In this document: positions 1 to 8,224 of the stretch, in pieces | Layout: every line of letters starts with the position of its first letter | Position numbering within the stretch: position 1 is the first letter of the stretch | NCBI GenBank assembly: GCA_965212525.1 | Contig: CBDBVC010000025.1 | Span: 45,060-109,059 of the forward strand | Direction of reading: 5' to 3' | DNA: 64,000 bases | Source of the DNA: SZUA-38 sp965212525 | GTDB taxonomy: Bacteria > Pseudomonadota > Gammaproteobacteria > Xanthomonadales > SZUA-38 | Made by a program: the position numbers and the translations under genes | Notes under the pieces: generated by a model | What the model was told of the DNA's origin: nothing | What the model saw: only the letters and a program-made list of their open reading frames with translations | Databases searched by the model: none

Positions 1-1
1 T

Positions 2-1267
2 CCGCTGGAGGGCAACCCGCCCGTGTTTCTGAAGGGTGAAGGTGAAGAGGCCGAGGAAGTCAGCGTCAGCCAGCAAGCGGACGATCATGTCATTGCTCAT
101 GTGTTCAAGATCACCAACGACCCCTATGTCGGCAAGCTCAGTGTGTTTCGCATGTATCAGGGCTCCATCGACAAGGATTCCCAGCTCTACATCGGTGATG
201 GACGCAAACCGTTCAAGGTCAGTCATCTGTACAAGCACCAGGGCAAGGATCATGTCGAGATCGCCCAGGCAATACCGGGTGATATCTGCGCCGTGGCCAA
301 GGTAGACGAGATTGAATACGATGCGGTGCTGCACGATTCACACGATGAGGATCATTTCCACCTCAAGCCCCTGAATCTGCCGCAACCAATGTTTGGCCTT
401 GCCATTACGCCAAAGGCCCGCGGTGACGAACAGAAAATTTCATCGGTATTGCACAAGATGGCCGAGGAAGATCCCTGTTTCGTGATCGAACACAGTGCCG
501 AGATGAATGAAACCGTGATTCGCGGACTCGGTGACCTGCATCTGCGGATGATGCTCGAGCGCATGCAGACCCGTCATAATGTCGAAGTGGATACCCGGCC
601 ACCCAAGATCCCCTATCGCGAGACCGTCACATCGCCAGCCGAGGGTCATCACCGTCACAAGAAACAGACCGGTGGTGCCGGTCAGTTCGGGGAGGTATTC
701 CTGCGCATCAAGCCACTGCCGCGCGGTGAGGGATTCGAATTCAAGAGTTCGGTTGTTGGCGGCTCCATACCCAGTGGCCTGATTCCGGCTGTTGAAAAAG
801 GCGTACGCCAGGTTCTAGCAGAAGGTGCCATCGCCGGATACCAGTTGCAGGACGTTCTGGTTGACGTTTATGACGGCAAGCATCACCCGGTCGATTCAAA
901 GGAAGTTGCCTTCGTTGCCGCAGGCAAGAAGGCATTCCTTGCAGCCATCGATTCTGCAAGGCCACAGATTCTCGAACCTATCGTCGAAGTACACGTCAAT
1001 GTTCCGGACGAGTTCATGGGTGACATTACCGGCAACCTGGCTGGAAAACGGGCCCGCATCAATGGAACCGATGCTGCCGCCGGTGGTGGCGTCACCATCA
1101 ACGCGCATGTACCCTTGTCCGAACTGAGTGACTTTCAGACCGAACTGAAATCCGTCACCGGCGGTCAGGGCCGCTATACCATGGATTTCAGCCATTACGA
1201 GTCCGTTCCCGGTAATGTGCAGAGCACACTGGTTCAGGCCTACAATCGCAAGGATGAGGACGACTGA
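2..1267 (+). CDS. Elongation factor G paralogue, 3' part only
   Basis: The frame is open from the window edge, so the N-terminal GTPase domain is missing. What remains (about 421 residues) covers the EF-G domain II beta-barrel, then domains III, IV and V, with the family segments GLGDLHL, TGGAGQFGEV, GSIPSGLIPAVEKG and the terminal GGQGRYTMDFSHYE. EF-G drives ribosome translocation with GTP in the cytoplasm. The acidic insertions near the start and the ending resemble the second EF-G family (EF-G2/FusA2-like) more than canonical FusA, and no str-operon genes (rpsL, rpsG, tuf) follow. It may therefore be a paralogue with a specialised role. Family assignment is sure; the subfamily is inferred. 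Confidence 0.9.
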   Translation, partial: PLEGNPPVFLKGEGEEAEEVSVSQQADDHVIAHVFKITNDPYVGKLSVFRMYQGSIDKDSQLYIGDGRKPFKVSHLYKHQGKDHVEIAQAIPGDICAVAKVDEIEYDAVLHDSHDEDHFHLKPLNLPQPMFGLAITPKARGDEQKISSVLHKMAEEDPCFVIEHSAEMNETVIRGLGDLHLRMMLERMQTRHNVEVDTRPPKIPYRETVTSPAEGHHRHKKQTGGAGQFGEVFLRIKPLPRGEGFEFKSSVVGGSIPSGLIPAVEKGVRQVLAEGAIAGYQLQDVLVDVYDGKHHPVDSKEVAFVAAGKKAFLAAIDSARPQILEPIVEVHVNVPDEFMGDITGNLAGKRARINGTDAAAGGGVTINAHVPLSELSDFQTELKSVTGGQGRYTMDFSHYESVPGNVQSTLVQAYNRKDEDD

Positions 1268-1346
1268 AAACGCCAGGATGCCGGAGCTGTGTCCGGCATC
1301 CCGCCTTCCTGATAAAATGACGGTTGATCCCTGACCGCATGTTTCC

Positions 1347-2579
1347 GTGAATCCCAAGCAAAAGCACAACAGCGCAACTGAGCTGAACACGTACGAAAAA
1401 CGGAACGATGACCCGCCTCTGGTTCAACTCGAGGCCGTGTCAAAGTCATTTCCGCGAATAGGCACGCGAGGGCAGCATGTCCGCTCAATCCTTCGTCAGC
1501 TCAAGCATGGCCGCGCCATTGACGGCCATCAGGTATTGTCGAATATCTCATTCCAGATCAGACGTGGTGAATCTGTTGCCATCATCGGTGAAAACGGTGC
1601 TGGAAAATCCACCCTGCTGAAGCTCATCTGCTCGGTACTGAATCCAACTCAGGGTCGTATTCAGGTGAAGGCACGTATTTCGGCACTGCTGGAACTTGGA
1701 GCCGGATTTCATCCTGAGTTCAGTGGTATTGATAACCTGAGACTGGTGGCGGCAATCGCCGGTCTGAGTCAGCGACAGATACGCCGACGAGAACAGGCCA
1801 TCATCGAGTTTGCTGACATCGGTGAGTATATTCACCACCCGGTCAAGCACTACTCTTCCGGCATGGTGGTTCGCCTGGGTTTTGCCATCATGACCCAGAC
1901 TGACCCCGAACTGCTGATCACCGATGAAGCACTGGCGGTAGGGGATCAGATGTTCCAGCAGAAATGTCAGCGCTGGCTGGATGATTATCTGGCCCGCGGC
2001 GGCAGCATGATTCTGGTCTCACACGGCATGGATCAGGTTCGACGCCTCTGCTCGCGAACCCTGTGGCTGCACCAGGGACAGATTCGGGATCAGGGTGACA
2101 GTGAGCAGGTGGTGAGCCGCTACCTGGCTTATCAGGATCTGAAATACGAGGAGAACAGCCAGGTACCACCCTCTTACAGCGGCAACCAGTATCGCCTGAC
2201 CGAACTGACAGTAAACGGAAACGACTCGGTGTGCTTAGAATCCGGTCGTCCGTTCAGGATTCAGGCCAGGATATATTCCCCCGACAACAGACCACCGGTA
2301 TTTGCCATCGGCATCAAGACCGAGGACGGCCGCGCCGTGTACGGTACTACCTCGGAAATCGAACAGGCAGAACCCGGGATGATCGAACAGGGCAGATTCG
2401 GATTCACCGTGGATTTTGACAGTGACCAGTTACTGCCCGGCCACTACAGGATATTCGGACACGCCATGGATCCCGAGGGGCTGAGGCTGTTTGACACCAT
2501 CAGTTGTGGCCTGACCATCGAGGGCGATGGCCATGGCGACACCGAATCGGGATTCGCCGACTTCAGCGTCAGCAACTGA
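1347..2579 (+). CDS. ABC transporter ATP-binding protein, Wzt/TagH-like polysaccharide exporter
   Basis: 410 residues with a GTG start; an ATG seven bases upstream is closed at once by a stop. The nucleotide-binding domain shows Walker A GENGAGKST (81-89), a signature helix YSSGMVVRLGFA (169-180), Walker B ELLITDEA (188-195) and the H-loop His at 226. The degenerate signature SSGM is typical of O-antigen and teichoic-acid exporters. Residues from about 275 to 395 form a beta-rich extension like the Wzt C-terminal domain, which recognises the end of the glycan. The matching permease is not adjacent; the next gene, on the other strand, is a methyltransferase, and Wzt-type genes often sit near glycan-modifying methyltransferases. 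The glycan substrate cannot be told. Confidence 0.85.
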   Translation: MNPKQKHNSATELNTYEKRNDDPPLVQLEAVSKSFPRIGTRGQHVRSILRQLKHGRAIDGHQVLSNISFQIRRGESVAIIGENGAGKSTLLKLICSVLNPTQGRIQVKARISALLELGAGFHPEFSGIDNLRLVAAIAGLSQRQIRRREQAIIEFADIGEYIHHPVKHYSSGMVVRLGFAIMTQTDPELLITDEALAVGDQMFQQKCQRWLDDYLARGGSMILVSHGMDQVRRLCSRTLWLHQGQIRDQGDSEQVVSRYLAYQDLKYEENSQVPPSYSGNQYRLTELTVNGNDSVCLESGRPFRIQARIYSPDNRPPVFAIGIKTEDGRAVYGTTSEIEQAEPGMIEQGRFGFTVDFDSDQLLPGHYRIFGHAMDPEGLRLFDTISCGLTIEGDGHGDTESGFADFSVSN

Positions 2580-2595
2580 TCACCGCACACAGGCG

Positions 2596-3555
2596 TCAGT
2601 CTTCGGGTGGTTGTCCCCAGTGTTCGGGACCATTGGCCCAGAGTGTTTTCAGGTAGTCGCGGAACAGAACCACTTCCTTCGACTGCTCATCAGCCAGCAA
2701 ATCGGTCCACATGGCATCCGGCTGAATGACACCGTAAACCACATCTATCAACTGACCGAACAACGCACTGAATTTCTCGCTGTAGATGACATTGCTGGCG
2801 GTCGAATCGAGTCGCTCGGTCACCCGGTGGTGGTCATCATCGTTCATCTCGCAGGTCATCACGGACTGCACCCAGGGTGACGCCGACCACTGCCATGCTT
2901 CGGTGAGTCCGGCCTGACGGATGTACAGACTGAATTCATCGGGCGTGCAGAACTGGTTGCGCGACACGTTCTTGCGTTCGGTCTGTGAACTCTTGTCCCA
3001 GGTTCTGACCTCGAAGCTCCAGCGTTTCCAGCCCATCGGGTCTGCCAGGTTCCAGGTTTCGAGATAGGCAATGCCACCAGGCTTCAGAACCCGTCTGATT
3101 TCCCGCAGGTAAAGATACAGGTCTTCCTTGTCCATGTGACACAGCACAGCAACAGAATAGACGGCATCAAAGCTGTCATCCTCAAGCATCGCAAGGTCAG
3201 TACGTGTCAGATGATGAAACGACACATTGTCTCGATCGGACAAGCGCTCTGCCGCCACCTTGAGCATCGAGGATGAGATATCGACGCCCACCCATTCCCG
3301 GCAATCGACAGACAACTCGCGACCGATGCGGCCAACGCCGCAACCGAGTTCGAGTACTCGCTGAGAACCATCGAGGCCAAGTGCATGTTTCATCTGGCTG
3401 GCTGTCCAGGTACCGGTCTTGCGCACGATTTCCTCACTGGCACTGCCATCAACGGCAGCCAGGGCACTCTCCGGAGTCGCGGCCTGGTGATCCCAGAAAT
3501 GACTGTAAGACTCAAAATCCAAGGTGACATTCCCGCTTGAAATAAACAGCCGCAC
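2596..3555 (-). CDS. Class I SAM-dependent methyltransferase
   Basis: 319 residues. Motif I VLELGCGVGRIG (67-78) binds S-adenosylmethionine; an acidic motif II residue follows in VGVDIS, and the later VLKPGG segment is the usual post-motif III turn. The C-terminal third is rich in Trp and matches nothing I recognise. The start is uncertain: the longest frame begins with GTG at 3555, and a TTG about ten codons later is possible. It converges on the Wzt-like ATPase gene with only 16 bases between stops. A role in modifying a surface glycan or lipid is inferred from that neighbour only. Confidence 0.75.
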   Translation of the reverse strand: MRLFISSGNVTLDFESYSHFWDHQAATPESALAAVDGSASEEIVRKTGTWTASQMKHALGLDGSQRVLELGCGVGRIGRELSVDCREWVGVDISSSMLKVAAERLSDRDNVSFHHLTRTDLAMLEDDSFDAVYSVAVLCHMDKEDLYLYLREIRRVLKPGGIAYLETWNLADPMGWKRWSFEVRTWDKSSQTERKNVSRNQFCTPDEFSLYIRQAGLTEAWQWSASPWVQSVMTCEMNDDDHHRVTERLDSTASNVIYSEKFSALFGQLIDVVYGVIQPDAMWTDLLADEQSKEVVLFRDYLKTLWANGPEHWGQPPED

Positions 3556-3702
3556 ATTATACGCAGATTCAACCCTGCGTGTAGGAAAAATCCTACAGTG
3601 TTTCAGGACAGGTGCGATATCTTCACACTATTTTCACCCCTAACATTGGCCCTGTTGCAATCGACTGCAACACACAAGGAAAACAATGCCAAGGAGGCAA
3701 TC

Positions 3703-3990
3703 ATGAAATCACTGAAACAGTTTTTTGTTCTGTTGTGCTTGTTGAGCAGCGCCGTTTTCGCAGGCCAGCCGGTCAACATCAATACGGCCACTGCTGACGA
3801 GCTGGCCACATCACTGGTCGGTATCGGCATGAGCAAGGCCGAGGCGATCGTGGCCTACCGTTCGACGAACGGTGCATTCAAGCATGCAGACGAGCTGGTC
3901 AACATCAAGGGTATCGGTCTGAAAACGGTTGAGCGCAATCGGGACAATATCCTGCTGGCAAGTTCAGAGCCGGCCGACAAGAAGAAATGA
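3703..3990 (+). CDS. Secreted ComEA-like helix-hairpin-helix protein
   Basis: 95 residues. The ATG at 3703 follows a strong AAGGAGG site at 3691 and opens a clear signal peptide (residues 1-20, ending VFA). The mature part carries the paired helix-hairpin-helix motif of the ComEA family: VNINTATADELA, then VGIGMSKAEAIVAYR, then NIKGIGLKTVERN. Such proteins bind double-stranded DNA without sequence preference in the periplasm. In competent bacteria they pull DNA inward, but many short family members occur alone and their role is unproven. The tail is Lys-rich (ADKKK). It is a single-gene unit followed by a strong terminator. Confidence 0.85.
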   Translation: MKSLKQFFVLLCLLSSAVFAGQPVNINTATADELATSLVGIGMSKAEAIVAYRSTNGAFKHADELVNIKGIGLKTVERNRDNILLASSEPADKKK

Positions 3991-4076
3991 CCTGACTTCT
4001 GGAAGACCGCCTCGATCAGATCCGGTCTTCAGAATTATCAGCGCTGGACAAGGATGAACAGTCGTTGATATCGCCA

Positions 4077-4111
4077 GAACCCGGCACAGGGAAGTGCCGG
4101 GTTCTTTTTTT
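4077..4111 (+). terminator. Rho-independent terminator after the helix-hairpin-helix gene
   Basis: A perfect 11-bp stem (GAACCCGGCAC at 4077-4087 with its complement at 4094-4104) closes a six-base loop and is followed by seven T (4105-4111). It lies 87 bases past the stop of the comEA-like gene and points along the plus strand. Confidence 0.9.
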
Positions 4112-4139
4112 GACTGTTCGGAATAAACAGACCGCAGGC

Positions 4140-4460
4140 TCAGTCCCAGCGATCATCCCTGGTGTAGACCACACCGTTCTCGATCTTGACAGGAAACCTG
4201 GTAACAGGCTCTGTCGCAGGCAGGGTCAGCGCCTGGCCGGTGGCAATATCGAATAATGCACCATGGCGGGGACATTCGATCTGGCAGCCGTGCAACGGCC
4301 CGCCAGTCAGTTGACCGCCGTCATGACTGCACACATCTTCGATGGAAAGATATTCACCACCGATGTAGAACACGGCAATGGGGGCGCCATCAATATTCAG
4401 CTTGAGGAACCCACCCTCATCGATTCCACCTTCATCTGCCACACGTGTCCAGTCAGACAT
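4140..4460 (-). CDS. Rieske-type [2Fe-2S] ferredoxin, last gene of the SUF operon
   Basis: 106 residues forming a single Rieske domain. The two metal-binding boxes are C44-S-H46 and C63-P-R-H66, the two-Cys/two-His ligand set. Its length and lack of a membrane anchor fit a soluble ferredoxin of the non-heme dioxygenase or NirD-like type, an electron carrier in the cytoplasm. It overlaps the sufU gene by eight bases, so the two are co-translated; Rieske ferredoxins of this kind often end SUF operons. Whether it feeds electrons to cluster assembly or is merely a client is not known. Confidence 0.88.
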   Translation of the reverse strand: MSDWTRVADEGGIDEGGFLKLNIDGAPIAVFYIGGEYLSIEDVCSHDGGQLTGGPLHGCQIECPRHGALFDIATGQALTLPATEPVTRFPVKIENGVVYTRDDRWD

Positions 4461-4899
4461 CGTATCCGCTTTCCCCTATTGATTTGCAGGCCGTCTGCCA
4501 TGGCAACAGTGCGGCCGCCTTGCGTGACCGATATCGGCTCAGCACGGCAAAGGAAGCCAGCTCCGGATCATCCGGGATCCAGTCGGCAACCTGCTCGGAT
4601 TCCGGATCATCCAGGAATCGAGTCAGCTCCGCAGTCATGCGAACAAGCTCTTCAGTACTCTTTCCACTGATGCGTCGGATCATGATCGAGGCCGCCGCCA
4701 TCGCCACGGCGCTGACGTCCCCGGTAAAGCCGGCACAGTCAATGCCTTCATCCGTGATGACCAGATAGACATCGAGGTGCTCGCCACAGAGTCGACTGAA
4801 ACCATCGGCGTGGTGTGTTGCCTGACTGAGCTCGCCATAGCCCTGAGGATCACGATTGTGCTTCAGGATAACGTCCTGATAGATAGGATGAGAACTCAT
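4453..4899 (-). CDS. sufU: SufU/IscU-like iron-sulfur scaffold with the third cysteine missing
   Basis: 148 residues with the IscU/SufU fold pattern. Cys38 lies in RLCGE (family NPxCGD) and Cys55 in IDCAGFTGDVSAVA (family GxGCAIS). The third conserved Cys, normally in KCATLAW near the C terminus, falls in an Ala run here (AAA 128-130 before LLPW). The usual Asp after the first CG is Glu40. Scaffold or sulfur-acceptor activity normally uses all three Cys and the Asp, so this copy may act differently, for example as a sulfur acceptor for SufS. It lies 45 bases below sufS and overlaps the Rieske gene. The bases at the third site read cleanly in frame. Confidence 0.8.
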   Translation of the reverse strand: MSSHPIYQDVILKHNRDPQGYGELSQATHHADGFSRLCGEHLDVYLVITDEGIDCAGFTGDVSAVAMAAASIMIRRISGKSTEELVRMTAELTRFLDDPESEQVADWIPDDPELASFAVLSRYRSRKAAALLPWQTACKSIGESGYDV

Positions 4900-4944
4900 C
4901 AGTTCGGTTCCGGTTTGATCAATGGCGCAATCGTTTGAACCAGA

Positions 4945-6195
4945 TCAGCGCAAAATTGCAACGGCACTTCGAATGCCCTCGGCAAGTCGATCGATATCAT
5001 CCAGGGTATTGTAGAACGCCATCGATGCGCGGGCGGTTCCGGCGACCTGAAAATAATCCATCAGCGGCATGGTGCAGTGGTGCCCGGTTCTGATGGCCAC
5101 GCCCTGATGATCCAGCATGGTTCCCAGGTCGTGAGGATGAATCCCTTCCAGCGTGAATGAGACTACTGATGCCTTGCTGGCAGAGGTGCCGATGATGCGC
5201 AGACCATCAATCTCCTGAAGCCGCTCGGTTGCATGGGCCAGCAAATGCTGTTCGTGCTCACCTGCAGCAATGAAATCGATACTGTTGAGATAGTCGATGG
5301 TGGCACCCATGCCAATGACTCCCACAATATTCGGTGTACCCGCCTCGAATCGGGACGGCGCATCATTGTAGGTCGTTTTCTCGAAAGTGACTCGCCTGAT
5401 CATGTCACCGCCACCGTGATAGGGCGGCATCGCGTCCAGCAGCTCACGTTTGCCGTAGAGCACACCCGTGCCAGTCGGTGTGTACATCTTGTGACCCGAA
5501 ATGCAGTAGAAATCGCAATCCAGATCCTGTACATCCACCGGCATGTGCGGCATGGCCTGTGCGCCATCGATCAGACTGGGAATACCCATGGCACGCGCTG
5601 CTGCCACCATCTGTTTGACAGGATTGATGGTGCCCAGTGAATTGGACACATGCACCACGGCCAGCATCCTGACTTGCTGAGTCAGTTTGCGTTCGAAATC
5701 TTCCAGATCGATTTCACCGCGATCATTGACATCAATCACGCTGAGACTGGCACCGGTCTGCTCGCACACAAGCTGCCAGGGCACAATATTCGAATGATGT
5801 TCCATCGTGCTGATCAGGATACGGTCGCCTGATCCGATGTTTGGCCTGAGGAAACTCTGGCTCACCAGATTGACTGCCTCGGTCACACCGCGCACAAAGA
5901 CTATTTCCTCACGTGCACTGGCGTTGATGAACCGTTGCATCTTGTCTCTGGTTGACTCGAATGCCTCGGTCGCCGCTTCACTCAAAGAGTGAACACCTCG
6001 ATGAATGTTGGCATTGGAGTGCATGAAATAATCCGTACAGGCATCGATGGTCATTCTGGGCCGCTGTGCCGTCGCGGCATTGTCCAGATACACCAGCGGT
6101 TGCCCGTGGACAGTGTTGTCAAGGCCGGGAAAATCGGAGCGGATGCGCTCGATGTCAAACACAGGTGTCATGCTTTCAGCTGCTGAATTGCTCAT
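4945..6195 (-). CDS. sufS: Cysteine desulfurase SufS
   Basis: 416 residues, the normal size. A class V aminotransferase fold, PLP-dependent, that takes sulfur from L-cysteine and leaves alanine. The PLP lysine is K236 in SGHKMYTPTG. The sulfur-carrying Cys is C374 in RTGHHCTMPLM, the short-loop setting of group II desulfurases, which need a SufE or SufU partner. The TMEHHSNIVPWQ segment holds the His that stacks on PLP. The gene overlaps the end of sufD by 20 bases, and sufU lies directly downstream. Confidence 0.96.
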   Translation of the reverse strand: MSNSAAESMTPVFDIERIRSDFPGLDNTVHGQPLVYLDNAATAQRPRMTIDACTDYFMHSNANIHRGVHSLSEAATEAFESTRDKMQRFINASAREEIVFVRGVTEAVNLVSQSFLRPNIGSGDRILISTMEHHSNIVPWQLVCEQTGASLSVIDVNDRGEIDLEDFERKLTQQVRMLAVVHVSNSLGTINPVKQMVAAARAMGIPSLIDGAQAMPHMPVDVQDLDCDFYCISGHKMYTPTGTGVLYGKRELLDAMPPYHGGGDMIRRVTFEKTTYNDAPSRFEAGTPNIVGVIGMGATIDYLNSIDFIAAGEHEQHLLAHATERLQEIDGLRIIGTSASKASVVSFTLEGIHPHDLGTMLDHQGVAIRTGHHCTMPLMDYFQVAGTARASMAFYNTLDDIDRLAEGIRSAVAILR

Positions 6196-7474
6196 TGATC
6201 ATTCCCGTCAGGTAGCTGCGTAGTGGGTCGGAGTCAAGCGAGTCTGCGATCTGCTGGCAGAAGGCTGCCATCATCATCACACGCGCACGTTCTTGACTGA
6301 TACCGCGCGACTGCAGATAGAACAACTGATTGTCATCCAGCTGACCGACCGTCGCGCCATGAGAACATTGCACTTCATCGGCGTGGATCTCCAGCTCCGG
6401 TCGGGTATCGACCTCAGCCTGGTCAGACAGCAGCAGGTTGGCATTGTGCTGGGCAGCATCGGCACCATCAGCTCCGGGCTGGACGATAACCTTGCCCCTG
6501 AACACCGCACGTGAACGATCCGACACGACGCCACGGAAATGCTGAGCACTGCTGCAATCGCGTTTCTGGTGATCAATCAGAAGCTGGGTATCATTCTGTT
6601 CCTGCTGATTGGGTATATACAGCCCTTTCAGGTCACAACTTGCCGAATCGCCGGCAAGATCAATACGGCAGGCATGCCTGATCAGCCGGCCGTGAAGATC
6701 GAATGTCCAGCAGTTGTAGCGCGATGATGACTGCTGACAGACTCGGGTGGTATCAAGCAGATAACCCTGCTCGTGCATGCGACGAATCTTGACATGCGAC
6801 AGTTCCGCATCTGCATCACACTTCAGTTCGCTGACCTGGGTGACGGCAGCCGCCGCCGAACCCTCGGAACACTGCTGCTCGATCAGTGTGAGGCGGGCAC
6901 CTTCACCGATACGTATCTGATGACGATAATGCTGAGCGCTGTCTGATTCACTGCTGATGTTAAGGTACAGGCAGAACAATGGTTTGCGAACAGTGACGCC
7001 TGCAGGTATATCGATCAGCAGGCCATCGGTGAATCGACTCAGGTTGATATTGTCGAACACCGCTGCAGGATCAGGATCCGGCACCAGGAACGACTCGGCG
7101 AATGGCACGAAATCCCCTGCCGTGTCACCGCCCAGCGAAGTAATGGTGACAGCGTCGGGCAACTCCTCAAGCAATGACAGCTGAGGCCTGAACTGACCGT
7201 TGACAAACACCAGGGCATGACAGTCCAGCCCCGGGATCATCAGATCGGCCAGGTCCTCGCTGCACAGAGCCGCATCCTCGCCTGCCTCATGGGTGAACCT
7301 GAGCGCCTGCATCGGCTTCAGTGAAGTGTATTTCCAGCTCTCCAGCTTTCGAGTTGGCAGACTAGCGTTGGCAGAAAGCCGTTCAGCTTCGTCCCGCTGC
7401 TGCTGCAACCAGTCCGGCAATCCGGCAATGATGTCGCCCGGTTTGTCGAGTAATTGTTCGATCAGGTCGCTCAT
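6176..7474 (-). CDS. sufD: SUF scaffold protein SufD
   Basis: 432 residues. The C-terminal half carries the SufB/SufD beta-helix pattern, including QHFRGVVSDRSRAVFRGKV, ELEIHADEVQCSHGATVG and the closing FYLQSRGI. SufD pairs with SufB and two SufC to form the SufBC2D scaffold on which clusters are built in the cytoplasm. The N-terminal half has the SufD-type PTRKLESWKYTSL motif. The start codon overlaps the sufC stop as ATGA, so translation is coupled. Confidence 0.95.
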   Translation of the reverse strand: MSDLIEQLLDKPGDIIAGLPDWLQQQRDEAERLSANASLPTRKLESWKYTSLKPMQALRFTHEAGEDAALCSEDLADLMIPGLDCHALVFVNGQFRPQLSLLEELPDAVTITSLGGDTAGDFVPFAESFLVPDPDPAAVFDNINLSRFTDGLLIDIPAGVTVRKPLFCLYLNISSESDSAQHYRHQIRIGEGARLTLIEQQCSEGSAAAAVTQVSELKCDADAELSHVKIRRMHEQGYLLDTTRVCQQSSSRYNCWTFDLHGRLIRHACRIDLAGDSASCDLKGLYIPNQQEQNDTQLLIDHQKRDCSSAQHFRGVVSDRSRAVFRGKVIVQPGADGADAAQHNANLLLSDQAEVDTRPELEIHADEVQCSHGATVGQLDDNQLFYLQSRGISQERARVMMMAAFCQQIADSLDSDPLRSYLTGMINEQFSS

Positions 7475-8224
7475 ACCGCTTCTTTTTCCTGCAACCAGCC
7501 GTAACCCTTCTCTTCGAGTTCGAGCGCCAGCGTCTTGTCGCCGCTGTGGACAATCCTGCCATCGGCGAGAATATGCACGATATCCGGCTCGATATGATCG
7601 AGCAGTCTCTGATAATGGGTGACGATGAGAAAACTGCGATTGGCCTCGCGCAGACGATTGACGCCCTCGGCCACGATGCGCAGTGCGTCAATATCCAGAC
7701 CCGAATCGGTCTCGTCGAGGATCGCCAGCGTGGGTTCCAGCACGGCCATCTGAAAGATCTCGTTGCGTTTTTTTCTCTCCACCCGAGAAGCCTTCATTGA
7801 CAGCACGGTGCAACAGGTCATCCTTGATTTCCAGCACCTTGAGCTTTTCCCTGACCAGCTTCAGAAACTCGATGGAATCCAGCTCGTTCTCACCGCGTGC
7901 CAGACGCTGTGCATTGAGTGCCGTTCTCAGAAAATAGGTGTTGTTGACTCCAGGAATCTCCACCGGGTACTGAAATGCCAGAAAGACACCGGCATGGGCT
8001 CTCTCTTCGGGAGATAGCGTGCTGATATCCTCACCGTTGAAGAGGATTTCACCGGAAGTGATGTCGTAGCCTGGCCGCCCACTGATGGTATTGGCCAGAG
8101 TACTCTTGCCTGATCCGTTTGGCCCCATCAGTGCCGCCACTTCACCGGGCCTGAGGGTCAGATTCAGCCCCTTGAGGATTTCCTTGCCGTCAACGGCCAC
8201 ATGCAGATTACTGATCGATAACAT
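7471..8224 (-). CDS. sufC: SUF ATPase SufC, interrupted by a one-base insertion
   Basis: An ABC-type ATPase that powers the SufBC2D scaffold. The first part has Walker A GPNGSGKST (34-42), the Q-loop FQYPVEIPGV and the signature GFSGGEKK. At that point the minus strand carries seven A (near 7766-7772) where six would restore KKRNEIFQMA. The second part resumes in the other frame with Walker B LAILDETDSGLDIDAL and the H-loop VTHYQRLL. The total of 754 bases is 250 codons plus a stop and one extra base. Both halves are fully conserved and the flanking genes are intact, so a homopolymer read error is more likely than decay. Start overlaps sufB (TAATG); stop overlaps sufD (ATGA). Confidence 0.92.

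Noticed and set aside
7755..7785. Programmed frameshifting as the established reason for the split sufC.
   Set aside because: No downstream structure or known precedent in sufC is evident; a homopolymer error is simpler. Kept only as a low-interest question.
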